Assembly: GCA_017473555.1 (NCBI GenBank)
Contig: JAFUKO010000131.1
Coordinates: forward strand, 1-58,323
DNA: 58,323 nt
Source of the DNA: Ruminococcus sp.
GTDB taxonomy: Bacteria > Bacillota > Clostridia > Oscillospirales > Acutalibacteraceae
Direction: 5' to 3'
Shown here: piece after piece, positions 7,412 through 15,648 of the stretch
Layout of the letters: the number at the start of each line of letters is the position of its first letter
Numbering within the stretch: the stretch's first letter is position 1
Notes under the pieces: model-generated
What the model was told of the DNA's origin: nothing
The model's database searches: none
The model's input: only the letters and a program-made list of their open reading frames with translations
Position numbers and translations under genes: made by a program

Positions 7412-8773
7412 TTATAATAAATCGCTTAGATAAGATTTAACTTTTTCGTCAGCTTTTTCATAAAGCTTTTCTTCGTCAATTGTAACACATCTGCCGTTTT
7501 GAACAGTTATCTTACCGTTTACAATCGTGTAGTCCACAGCACCCTTTAAGCCCACCGTCGCAAGCATTGACTTAGGGTCGAATGTTGCACCTACAAGCTC
7601 TACTCTTCGTTTATCAACAAGAAACATATCAGCACATTTTCCTGCTTCGATAGAGCCTATGTCATCTCTGCCTAAAACCTGTGCTGAACCAACTGTTGCT
7701 ATTTTCAGTACCTGATACGGAGTTAACCCCTCACTACCATAAGTAAGACGAGAAAGCAAGTAAGCTGCTCTGATTTCTTCGAGCATATTAGAGCCGTCAT
7801 TTGAAGCACTGCCGTCAACCGCCAACCCCACTTTAACGCCTTTTCTGAGCATTTGTGGAATTTTCGCAACACCTGAACTGAGTTTCATATTCGACACTGG
7901 ACAGTGTGCAACACCGGTACCTGTGCTTGCTAAATATGACACCTCTGCATCAGTAAAATGTATTCCGTGAGCATACCACACGTCATCACCCACAAAACCC
8001 AACGACTCCATATATTCAAGTGGTCGTTTGTTGAATTTTTCAAGTGTGTAGTTTTCTTCATCAATTGTTTCGCAAAGGTGTGTGTGAAGTCTGACACCAT
8101 ACTGTCTTGCCAAAACGGCACTCTCCTTGTATAAATCCGAGCTTGCTGAAAACGGCGAACACGGTGCCAGAGCCAGCATATTCATTGAACCGAATGACGC
8201 GTCGTGATACTTTTCAATCGCTTCAATACTGTCTTTTAAAATCTCACTTGTTGTCTGCACAACACTATCAGGAGGAAGTCCGCCATCCTTTTCTGACAGA
8301 TTCATACTGCCACGTGACATATGCATTCTTATATTGAGCTCTTTTGCAGCCTCAAGCTGAGCTTCTAAAAGTCCGCCTGAACTACCCTGAGGAAATACAT
8401 AGTGATGGTCAAAGCAGGTAGTGCAACCGTTTTTCATAAGCTCTGCCATACCACACTGAGAGCTAAGATACACTACCTCGTTATCAAGATTTTTCCATAC
8501 ACCGTAAAGCGATTTAAGCCAAGGGAACAGCTCCATATTCTGTACACTAGGGATATTGCGTGAAAATATCTGGTACAGATGATGATGGGTGTTTATAAGA
8601 CCCGGATAGCAAATCATATTTGTGCAGTTGATAACCTGTTCTGCACCGACATCAAGGTCAATGCCGATAGCCTGAATCCTGCCGTCATCTATTAAAATAT
8701 CTACACCCTCGTATACCGTGTCTGTTTTATCACAAGTAACTGCGTAATTTACATTTCTAAGTAGTAGTGCCAT
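7412..8773 (-). CDS. 8-oxoguanine deaminase-like amidohydrolase
   Basis: A 453-residue amidohydrolase of the AtzB/TrzN/8-oxoguanine deaminase branch. The metal motif NTHHHLYQ (residues 61-68) with the extra His and Tyr-Gln is the hallmark of that branch; further metal and catalytic residues are in RLHTHLCE, YAHGIHF and AVDGSASND. The enzyme is expected to hydrolyse the exocyclic amine of 8-oxoguanine, giving urate and ammonia; isocytosine or related substrates are alternatives. Start ATG 8773 has CAGGTGA at 4 nt; longer in-frame codons run into the upstream permease and are ignored. It is the last gene after a purine-type ABC importer, with a hairpin in between, which suggests that it processes an imported base. 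Family confident, substrate inferred. Confidence 0.82.
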   Translation of the reverse strand: MALLLRNVNYAVTCDKTDTVYEGVDILIDDGRIQAIGIDLDVGAEQVINCTNMICYPGLINTHHHLYQIFSRNIPSVQNMELFPWLKSLYGVWKNLDNEVVYLSSQCGMAELMKNGCTTCFDHHYVFPQGSSGGLLEAQLEAAKELNIRMHMSRGSMNLSEKDGGLPPDSVVQTTSEILKDSIEAIEKYHDASFGSMNMLALAPCSPFSASSDLYKESAVLARQYGVRLHTHLCETIDEENYTLEKFNKRPLEYMESLGFVGDDVWYAHGIHFTDAEVSYLASTGTGVAHCPVSNMKLSSGVAKIPQMLRKGVKVGLAVDGSASNDGSNMLEEIRAAYLLSRLTYGSEGLTPYQVLKIATVGSAQVLGRDDIGSIEAGKCADMFLVDKRRVELVGATFDPKSMLATVGLKGAVDYTIVNGKITVQNGRCVTIDEEKLYEKADEKVKSYLSDLL

Positions 8774-8812
8774 AAAATCACCTGAACATAAAATATAGTA
8801 AACTAAGTATAA

Positions 8813-8843
8813 AAAAATCCCCTGCAAAAAGCAAGGGATTTTT
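8813..8843 (-). terminator. Hairpin between permease and 8-oxoguanine deaminase genes
   Basis: AAAAATCCC (8813-8821) pairs with GGGATTTTT (8835-8843), with an inner GC pair and A-rich loop. It is terminator-like and probably leaky, since the downstream gene has no obvious own promoter. Confidence 0.65.
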
Positions 8844-8876
8844 AATACTATAGATATTCTTATGTGTAATAAATAA

Positions 8877-9869
8877 TTATCTTTCTTCTCTGAAATATGC
8901 GAGTCCCAATGCATTTGGTGGCTGGTTTTCTCTCTTCTTTCTGAAAGATGTGAAAACAAGCACGATGATTGTAACAACATATGGGAGCATATTGAAAAGT
9001 TCGAGGCTCTTTCTTGTAAGACCAGGAATATAAAGATAAGCCCAGAAAAGAAGACCGAACAGATAAGCTCCCCAGATAGCGTTCTTAGGACGCCAGATAG
9101 CAAAGATAACAAGAGCAACAGCAAGCCAACCGAGGTTTTCCATTGTACCATCGTTTGCCCATGTACCCTTTGTATAGTCCATAACGTAGTAAAGACCACC
9201 AAGACCTGCGATACCGGTACCTATACAAGTAGCAAGGTAACGATAAAGTGTAACGTTTATACCTGCAGCATCTGCTGTAGCAGGATTCTCGCCAACAGCT
9301 CTGAGATTCAGACCTGTACGGGTTTTGTTCAAAAACCACTGAGATAATACAGCAATGATAATAGCCACATAAACAAGCCAGCCGTAGGAGAAAAATATCT
9401 TGCCGACAACACCAAGATCGGATAAGAACGGAATCTTTGCCATAAACACACGAGATGTTGTTTCAACACGAATCTGACCTACACCGCCTGAAAAGCCGTT
9501 TAAAAGTCCGCCGAAGAAGTTAGCAACACCCGAACCGAAAATCGTAAGTGTAAGACCTGTTACGTTCTGATTAGCTCTTAAAGTGATAGTTAAAAAGCTG
9601 AACAACAAACCACCCAATGCAGCTGCTAAAAACGCACAAACAATAGCGATAACAGCACAGACAAAAGGATTCGGCTGGGCAACATTTTTTTCGTAGAAGA
9701 ATACGCCAACTAAAGATGAAATAGCACCCAGATACATAACACCAGGGATACCAAGGTTTAAGTTGCCTGCTTTCTCGGTGATAATCTCACCGACAGCACC
9801 AAACATAATGATTGTGCCAAAAGCAATTGAAGACTGTAATAACTGCAATAATGTATTCATATTACCCAT
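8877..9869 (-). CDS. ABC importer permease, nucleoside/purine type (second permease)
   Basis: A 330-residue polytopic membrane protein of the BPD_transp_2 family that includes branched-chain amino-acid, simple-sugar and BMP-type nucleoside permeases. The motif EKAGNLNLGIPGVMYLGA near residues 31-48, and LNLRAVGENPATADAAGINV near 190-210 (the cytoplasmic coupling loop that contacts the ATPase), are typical of YufQ/NupQ-like permeases. About nine membrane segments are visible as hydrophobic stretches. It sits one base downstream of the first permease gene, so the two form the heteromeric channel of the importer encoded by the four genes 13953-8877. ATG 9869 is used; ATG 9860 is an equally possible start. 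Confidence 0.9.
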   Translation of the reverse strand: MGNMNTLLQLLQSSIAFGTIIMFGAVGEIITEKAGNLNLGIPGVMYLGAISSLVGVFFYEKNVAQPNPFVCAVIAIVCAFLAAALGGLLFSFLTITLRANQNVTGLTLTIFGSGVANFFGGLLNGFSGGVGQIRVETTSRVFMAKIPFLSDLGVVGKIFFSYGWLVYVAIIIAVLSQWFLNKTRTGLNLRAVGENPATADAAGINVTLYRYLATCIGTGIAGLGGLYYVMDYTKGTWANDGTMENLGWLAVALVIFAIWRPKNAIWGAYLFGLLFWAYLYIPGLTRKSLELFNMLPYVVTIIVLVFTSFRKKRENQPPNALGLAYFREER

Positions 9870-9870
9870 A

Positions 9871-11001
9871 TTACTGTACCTCCTTTTCCTTGCTTCTGAA
9901 AATCATACGATAGTTAACGAAAAACTCACTACCTAAAATGAAGAACAGAATAATACCTGTAATCATACTTGCAACGTAGTCGTTGAGGTCGTACTTTGAA
10001 GCGATTTCGATAGCACCCTTGTCAAGGAAAACAAGAAGCAGAGAAATCAGAATCATTGTGAATGTATTGAACTTAGCAAGCCAGGCAACGATGATAGCAG
10101 TAAAGCCCTTACCGCCTGCTGTGTTAACAGAAATTGTGTGTGATGCGCCTGATACAGCAACAAAGCCTGACAGACCACAGATAGCACCGGAGATAAGCAT
10201 TGTGCGGATGATTACCTTCTTAACATTGATACCGGCATAACGTGCAGTATTCTCAGAATCACCGACAACAGAAATCTCATAACCCTGCTTTGAATACTTA
10301 AGATAAATGAACATTCCTACTGTTATTGTCATAACAACGATAACGTTCATCAGATAGTCAAGACCGAGAATCGGAGGGAACCAACCCTCTTTACCTGTAG
10401 GGTTAATGATACCTACTGTGTTTGAACCGAATGGATTCTCCCACAAAGCTACAAAGAAAGATGTGAGCTGAATAGCTACATAGTTCATCATAAGAGTGAA
10501 AAGTGTTTCGTTGGTGTTCCACTTAGCTTTGAAAACAGCAGGTAGAAGTGACCAGAGTGCACCGGCGAGTAAGCTCGCACCAATCATACAGATGAACAAA
10601 AGTACAGGTGGAAGGTTTTTCAGATAAATCATACAAGCGGCTGTAGCAATACCACCGACTAAAATCTGACCCTCAGCACCGATGTTCCAGAAACGCATCT
10701 TAAACGCAGGAGCAAGTCCTACCGCAATGCAAAGTAGCATCATTGTGTCACGGATTGTAATCCATGTTCTACGGTTGAAGAATTTATAGTCCTCTTTAAA
10801 AGCACCGAAAGCACCCTCAACCATTGATTTATATACCTCAAGAGGATTGACCTTGATAAGCATATATATGATAACACCGCAAACCACAAGAGCGAGTACG
10901 ATAGAAAGCACTCTGATGAGTATAGACTGCCACAAAGGCATAGAATCACGCTTGGCAATACGAACAAGTGGTTCTCTTTTATGCACAGCAACATTAGCCA
11001 T
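9871..11001 (-). CDS. ABC importer permease, nucleoside/purine type (first permease)
   Basis: 376 residues with a cytoplasmic N-terminal extension (about 25 residues), one isolated membrane segment (VLSIVLALVVCGVIIYMLI) and a multi-span BPD_transp_2 core. The segment FKMRFWNIGAEGQILVGG (about residues 102-119) and the coupling loop YEISVVGDSENTARYAGINV (about 245-265) mark it as a YufP/NupP-like permease, the partner of the YufQ-like protein that follows. The gene start overlaps the end of the ATPase gene by 8 bp, implying translational coupling. Together with the BMP lipoprotein these proteins are expected to import nucleosides or purine bases; the neighbouring deaminases favour purines. Confidence 0.9.
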   Translation of the reverse strand: MANVAVHKREPLVRIAKRDSMPLWQSILIRVLSIVLALVVCGVIIYMLIKVNPLEVYKSMVEGAFGAFKEDYKFFNRRTWITIRDTMMLLCIAVGLAPAFKMRFWNIGAEGQILVGGIATAACMIYLKNLPPVLLFICMIGASLLAGALWSLLPAVFKAKWNTNETLFTLMMNYVAIQLTSFFVALWENPFGSNTVGIINPTGKEGWFPPILGLDYLMNVIVVMTITVGMFIYLKYSKQGYEISVVGDSENTARYAGINVKKVIIRTMLISGAICGLSGFVAVSGASHTISVNTAGGKGFTAIIVAWLAKFNTFTMILISLLLVFLDKGAIEIASKYDLNDYVASMITGIILFFILGSEFFVNYRMIFRSKEKEVQ

Positions 11002-12553
11002 TATCGTTCTCCTCCTCTCTTAAATGTGTCATAAGAAGACCGATTTCTTCCTTAGTTGTAGTTCTTGCGTCAACAATGCCGTTTAATTTACCGTCACATA
11101 AAACTAAGATACGGTCAGATAAAGCAAGCAATACGTCCAAATCCTCGCCGACATAGATAACAGCAACGCCCTTTTCTTTCTGCTGATTAAGCAGTCCGTA
11201 GATAGTGTAAGACGTATTTACGTCAAGACCTCGAACAGCATACGCTGTCATCAATACTGTAGGCTCAGCGGCAATCTCACGACCTACAAGAACTTTCTGC
11301 ACGTTACCACCTGAAAGCTTTCTTACAGGTGTGGAAATGCTCGGAGTTACAACCTCGAGGTCGTCTTTAACCTTCTGAGCAAGGTTCTTAGGGCCTTTAC
11401 GCTCTGTAAAAACAAAGCCTTTTCTATATGAACGAAGCATCATATTATCAGACATACCCATGCTTCCGACAAGTCCCATACCTAATCTATCTTCAGGTAC
11501 AAATGAAAGTGCAACGCCCATATTCTTAATCTGCAAAGCAGTCTTTCCGATGAGCTGGCTAGATGTACCTGTATTCGGGTCAACATACTCAACCGAGCTG
11601 CCATCAACAGTTTCCTGTAAGCCGGCAATAGCTTCAAGAAGTTCTTTCTGGCCACTTCCTGAAATACCTGCAACACCAAGTATCTCGCCACCATACGCTG
11701 TAAAGCTGATATCATCAAGTGCTTTAACACCATATTTATTAACGCAAGTGAGGTTCTTTACAATTAAACGCTCCTTTGAATCAACAGGCTCATTTCTGTC
11801 AATTTCTAAAGTAACCTTCTGACCTACCATCATTTCGGTTAGTGAACTTACTGTCGCATCTGCTGTGTCAACAGTACCAACGTATTCGCCTTTTCTAAGA
11901 GTCGATACTCTGTCAGAGATTTCAAGCACCTCGTTAAGCTTATGAGTAATAATGATAATAGACTTTCCGTCTTGTTTCATATTACGCATTACATCAAAGA
12001 GCATGTCAGTTTCCTGAGGAGTCAAAACAGCAGTAGGCTCGTCAAGAATCAGGATATTAGCACCACGATAAAGAGCCTTTACTATTTCTAAAGTCTGCTT
12101 TTCTGAAACGCTCATATTGTAGACCTTTTTGTCAGGATCTACCTTGAATCCGTATCTATCACAGATAGCCTTGATATCTAAAGCAATCTGCTTTTTGTTA
12201 AATGCGATGCTCTTATCAAGACCCAAAGCTACGTTTTCGGTAGCCGTAAAAACGTCAACAAGCTTAAAGTGCTGGTGAATCATACCTATACCCAGTTCAT
12301 ACGCATCCTTAGGAGAGCAGATAGAAACTTCTTTCAAACCATTTCCGTCAGTATCAACGAATATATGACCTGAATCAGGGAAGTAGATACCCGCAAGCAT
12401 ATTCATCAGTGTCGTTTTTCCGGAACCGTTCTCGCCAAGAAGTGACAGTATCTCGCCTTTTCTGATATCAAGCGTGACGTCCTTATTGGCAACAACCTGC
12501 TTACCAAAGGTTTTGGTAATATTTTGTAGCTTAACAGCAATGTTGTTCTCCAC
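10994..12553 (-). CDS. ABC importer ATPase with two nucleotide-binding domains, nucleoside/purine type
   Basis: 519 residues starting at GTG 12553, preferred because AGAGGAGG lies 6-7 nt upstream. There are two tandem ABC domains. The first (about 5-230) has Walker A GENGSGKTTLMN and Walker B LILDEPTAVLTP. The second (about 245-510) has a degenerate Walker A, GISGSGQKELLEA, and LSGGNVQKVLVGREI as signature. This is the RbsA/XylG/NupO-type arrangement in which the second site is altered. The segment that usually reads A-x-P-T-R-G-L-D-V is AYAVRGLDV here, so the second Walker B region is also non-standard. It energises the permease pair encoded immediately downstream. Confidence 0.92.
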   Translation of the reverse strand: MENNIAVKLQNITKTFGKQVVANKDVTLDIRKGEILSLLGENGSGKTTLMNMLAGIYFPDSGHIFVDTDGNGLKEVSICSPKDAYELGIGMIHQHFKLVDVFTATENVALGLDKSIAFNKKQIALDIKAICDRYGFKVDPDKKVYNMSVSEKQTLEIVKALYRGANILILDEPTAVLTPQETDMLFDVMRNMKQDGKSIIIITHKLNEVLEISDRVSTLRKGEYVGTVDTADATVSSLTEMMVGQKVTLEIDRNEPVDSKERLIVKNLTCVNKYGVKALDDISFTAYGGEILGVAGISGSGQKELLEAIAGLQETVDGSSVEYVDPNTGTSSQLIGKTALQIKNMGVALSFVPEDRLGMGLVGSMGMSDNMMLRSYRKGFVFTERKGPKNLAQKVKDDLEVVTPSISTPVRKLSGGNVQKVLVGREIAAEPTVLMTAYAVRGLDVNTSYTIYGLLNQQKEKGVAVIYVGEDLDVLLALSDRILVLCDGKLNGIVDARTTTKEEIGLLMTHLREEENDNG

Positions 12554-12585
12554 TACACATCCTCCTCTTTTTATTGAGTTTAGAT

Positions 12586-12632
12586 AAAACACAACCGTCC
12601 GCTCAAAAAATCATATCAGGCGGTTGTGTTTT
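12586..12632 (-). terminator. Long-stem hairpin before the ABC ATPase gene
   Basis: AAAACACAACCG (12586-12597) pairs exactly with CGGTTGTGTTTT (12621-12632) around a 23-nt loop. It lies between the binding-protein gene and the ATPase gene, so it may limit read-through or stabilise the upstream message. Confidence 0.6.
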
Positions 12633-12664
12633 ACCTAAAGCCAAGGTCTATATTAAACAAGTTT

Positions 12665-12691
12665 AGGGAAGCCGAAAACTCGGCTTCCCTT
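12665..12691 (-). terminator. Hairpin just after the BMP lipoprotein gene
   Basis: Perfect 11-bp stem AGGGAAGCCGA / TCGGCTTCCCT with a 5-nt AAAAC loop. The T-tract on the minus strand is poor, so it looks like a partial terminator or 3'-end stabiliser giving more binding protein than transporter. Confidence 0.7.
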
Positions 12692-12714
12692 ATGAACTTA
12701 AACTAAGTCAATTA

Positions 12715-13953
12715 TTAGTTAAGAAGTGTGATGCCATCGATATCGAGAGCAAAACATGGAGCTGACTGGAAGTATGACTCGTGGAAGTAACCATCGAATA
12801 CAGCCTCATCAGCATCAGGAACGAAGTCGCCGTCTGTATCTGTAGCGAATGCAGATTCAACCTTCTTGCCACCTACTGTAAATGTCTCAACATCAAATAC
12901 GTGAAGTTCGCCAGCCTTGATAGCAGCTACAACTTCGTCAACCTTCTCCTGTGTTCCTTCTGCACATGACTTACCAAGTGGTGTGATAGCAACTGCATCT
13001 TTAGCGTAGCCTTCTGCCCAGTTTGTAGGAACAGCTTCGCCCTTCATAGCAGCACCGATAGCCTCTGTGTAATATACAGACCAAACGTTTGTAGCTGATG
13101 TAAGAGCAGCATCCGGAGCAACCTCGAGCATGTCGATGTTGTAACCAACTGAGTAGCAAACGTCACCCTTCTCTAAAGCAGCCTGAACAGCTGATGGAGC
13201 ACCTGTTGAGTCAGCATGCTGACAGATGATAACGCAACCCTGTGAAAGGAGCTGGTTAGCTGTCTCGCCCTCTTTTGTGAGGTCGAACCAAGAATTTGTG
13301 AACTGAACGCTCATAGAAACCTTGTCATAAACTGACTTGATACCGAGGAAGAAAGCTGTGTAGCCTGATTTAACCTCAGCGTATGGATAAGCACCTACAT
13401 AACCAACTTTAACGTTACCATCAGCGTCAAAGTTATCATCTTCGAGCTTTCCAGCGTCAACGAGCTCTTTAATCTTCATACCTGCAACAACACCTGATAC
13501 GAATCTTGACTCGTAAACAGCTGTAAATGCATTACAGAAGTTAGGAAGACCTGAAGCCTTAGCTGTGTCACCTGTCATAGCGATGAAAGTAACCTCTGGG
13601 AACTCTGTAGCAGCCTGCTGCATGTGTGACTGGTGGCCGTAAGAGTTAGAGATAACGAGGTCGCAACCCTGATCTGCAAGGTCAGCAGCTGTGTCATAAC
13701 ATGTCTCGTCCTCTGGGATTGTGTACTTCCAGATGATCTGATCTTCAGCAAGACCTAAAGCTGTAGCAGCATCTTTAATGCCCTGAATGTGAGCGTATGT
13801 ATAGCCCTCGTTCTCGTCGCCGATGAGGATAACGCCCATCTTGAAATCAGATGTTGTGCTTGCTTCGTCCTTTGTAGCAGTATCTGTACCGCCACAAGCA
13901 GCAAGAGATGCTACCATAAGGATAGCAAGGATAAGTGCGATTAACTTTTTCAT
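12715..13953 (-). CDS. BMP/PnrA-family substrate-binding lipoprotein, probable purine/nucleoside receptor
   Basis: A 412-residue lipoprotein. The signal peptide MKKLIALILAILMVASLAAC ends in a lipobox (SLAAC, Cys at about residue 20) for anchoring to the outer face of the membrane. The mature part shows the Bmp fold: FKMGVILIGDENEGYTYAHIQGI, DLVISNSYGHQSHMQQAATEFPEVTF, GYVGAYPYAEVKSGYTAFFLG and GCVIICQHADSTGAPSAVQ. BMP-family receptors such as PnrA bind purine nucleosides; some relatives bind other small molecules. Start ATG 13953 is preceded by AAGGAGG. First gene of the importer operon, with a consensus promoter about 80 bp upstream and hairpins on its 3' side. Ligand is inferred from the deaminase neighbours. 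Confidence 0.92.
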   Translation of the reverse strand: MKKLIALILAILMVASLAACGGTDTATKDEASTTSDFKMGVILIGDENEGYTYAHIQGIKDAATALGLAEDQIIWKYTIPEDETCYDTAADLADQGCDLVISNSYGHQSHMQQAATEFPEVTFIAMTGDTAKASGLPNFCNAFTAVYESRFVSGVVAGMKIKELVDAGKLEDDNFDADGNVKVGYVGAYPYAEVKSGYTAFFLGIKSVYDKVSMSVQFTNSWFDLTKEGETANQLLSQGCVIICQHADSTGAPSAVQAALEKGDVCYSVGYNIDMLEVAPDAALTSATNVWSVYYTEAIGAAMKGEAVPTNWAEGYAKDAVAITPLGKSCAEGTQEKVDEVVAAIKAGELHVFDVETFTVGGKKVESAFATDTDGDFVPDADEAVFDGYFHESYFQSAPCFALDIDGITLLN

Positions 13954-14266
13954 TGGAATTCTCCTCCTTAAAAAATGTTTCCGTTCGGAAATCTAAAGTT
14001 AGCCTATCGTAAGATAGGTTTCTAACACACCAATTATACATTCTAATAATATGATTGACAATATTTTTGAAGAAAAAAAACTAAAAAAATTATAAAAACA
14101 TCCAGTCAATATATGCAATTGTTACATTTTTTGACCTTCAGTTAATAAAACACAAGTACAAATCAACATATCCGGAACACTATATTGCAAAATAAGAAAA
14201 ATAATTTGGTTTTCGTATTGTAAAATCAAATTGCAATACATAGTTGTCAATCCGTGAGGTGGTTTT
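13954..14266. promoter_or_regulatory. Divergent control region between the purine importer and guanine deaminase
   Basis: This 313-bp AT-rich region has no gene. Its left part is the ~75-nt leader of the binding-protein gene, with two tiny hairpins: TTTCCG-AA-CGGAAA-like at 13978-13991 and CCTATC/GATAGG at about 14002-14018. Its right part carries TATTGCAA at 14183-14190, the variant TATTGTAA at 14216-14223 and the inverted copy TTGCAATA at 14231-14238, which could be operators. I do not see the conserved core of a purine (guanine/adenine) riboswitch. Confidence 0.5.
14033..14061 (-). promoter_or_regulatory. Sigma-A promoter of the purine importer operon
   Basis: Minus-strand TTGTCA (14061-14056), 17-bp spacer, TATAAT (14038-14033). 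Confidence 0.8.
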
Positions 14267-15541
14267 ATGAAAAGCTTTGTGATAAAAGGTGATATCTGCT
14301 ACAGTGAAAATATAGATACACTTATTACGTTAAAGGACCATTATCTTGTGTGCGAAAACGCCCTGTGCAAGGGTATATATACAGAATTACCTTTGGAATA
14401 CAGTTCACTGGAGTTTTTTGACTACTCAGGAAAACTCATCATTCCGGGTATGACAGACCTGCACACCCACGCACCTCAATTTGCTTTCCGCTCACTGAAT
14501 ATGGACTCAGAGCTGCTCGACTGGCTTAACAATTCTGCATTTAAAGAAGAAGCTAAATACTCTGATAATGCCTACGCATTGAAAGCTTACGAAATTTTCG
14601 CTAATGCTCTTAGACACAGTGTTACCACAAGAGCTTGTATTTTCGCTACAATCCACATGGACGCTACAAAAATCCTGATGGATTTACTGGAAAAAACAGG
14701 GCTTCTAACATATGTCGGAAAAGTCAATATGGACCGCAATTCACCTAATGAACTGTGTGAAGAAAGCGCCGAAAAGTCAGCAGAAGATACTGTACGCTGG
14801 ATTAATGATACTACAGACAAGCTTCAAAACACCTACCCTATACTGACTCCACGATTCATACCATCGTGTACAGATGAGTTGATGATAAAGCTGGGTGAAA
14901 TACAAAGAGAATACAACCTGCCCGTGCAATCTCACTTAAGCGAAAACAAAGACGAAATTAAATGGGTACAAGAGCTGTGCCCAAACTCAAAGAATTACGG
15001 CGACGCATACGATAGCTTTGGGCTCTTCGGCAAAAACGCTAAAACCGTTATGGCTCACTGCGTTTACTCAACAGATGAAGAAGTTGAGCTTATGAAAGAT
15101 AATGGTGTTTTTGTGGCCCACTGCCCTGCATCAAACACAAACTTAAGCTCAGGTATCGCACCGATAAAACGATATCTTGAAAAAGATTTAAAAGTCGGCC
15201 TGGGTACAGATATGGCAGGCGGACACTCAGACTCACTTTTCAGAGCTATCGCAGACACCGTGCAAATGTCAAAGTTGTGTTATCGACTTGTGGATAGCAC
15301 AACAAAACCAGTCACCTTTAACGAGGCTTTTTATCTCGCTACAAAAGGCGGTGGAGAATTCTTCGGCAAAGTCGGCTCATTTGAAACAGACTACGAGTTT
15401 GATGCAGTAGTTATAGATGATTCTGTACTACCACATCCGCAGGAGCTAACCGTTTACGAACGCTTACAGCGTGCTGTGTACTTAAACGCAGATTGTAAAG
15501 GTCTGTTCGCAAAATTTGTAAAAGGTAAAAAAATAATATAA
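14267..15541 (+). CDS. guaD: Guanine deaminase
   Basis: A 424-residue amidohydrolase that converts guanine to xanthine and ammonia. The zinc motif DLHTHAPQFAFRSL (His66, His68) is the guanine-deaminase form of the family signature. The remaining catalytic residues are in VQSHLSEN, VMAHCVYS and GLGTDMAGGHS. A second group, VAHCPASNTNLSSG, is also family-typical. The start ATG has GTGAGGTGG a few bases upstream. It diverges from the purine importer and feeds xanthine towards the YgeW/YgeY/HyuA/YgfK/SsnA genes downstream. TATTGCAA-type repeats lie just before it. Monocistronic, closed by a strong terminator. Confidence 0.92.
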   Translation: MKSFVIKGDICYSENIDTLITLKDHYLVCENALCKGIYTELPLEYSSLEFFDYSGKLIIPGMTDLHTHAPQFAFRSLNMDSELLDWLNNSAFKEEAKYSDNAYALKAYEIFANALRHSVTTRACIFATIHMDATKILMDLLEKTGLLTYVGKVNMDRNSPNELCEESAEKSAEDTVRWINDTTDKLQNTYPILTPRFIPSCTDELMIKLGEIQREYNLPVQSHLSENKDEIKWVQELCPNSKNYGDAYDSFGLFGKNAKTVMAHCVYSTDEEVELMKDNGVFVAHCPASNTNLSSGIAPIKRYLEKDLKVGLGTDMAGGHSDSLFRAIADTVQMSKLCYRLVDSTTKPVTFNEAFYLATKGGGEFFGKVGSFETDYEFDAVVIDDSVLPHPQELTVYERLQRAVYLNADCKGLFAKFVKGKKII

Positions 15542-15554
15542 AACATAACGATAA

Positions 15555-15590
15555 AAGGAGAGCTGAGTGTTTCAGCTCTCCTTAATTTTT
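15555..15590. terminator. Bidirectional terminator between guaD and ygeW
   Basis: AAGGAGAGCTGA (15555-15566) pairs perfectly with TCAGCTCTCCTT (15572-15583), followed by AATTTTT on the plus strand; the minus strand also runs into T-rich sequence. Confidence 0.85.
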
Positions 15591-15648
15591 GCAATCCCTC
15601 CGTCACGACTATATCGTGACACCTCCCTTTACACAATGGAGGCTTATA

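Noticed and set aside
8774..9202. Extending the 8-oxoguanine deaminase upstream by ~140 residues
   Set aside because: That part overlaps the permease gene in another frame, contains a terminator hairpin, and is not amidohydrolase-like.
13954..14050. A purine riboswitch before the BMP lipoprotein gene
   Set aside because: The leader is only about 75 nt, with two tiny hairpins and no conserved three-way-junction core.
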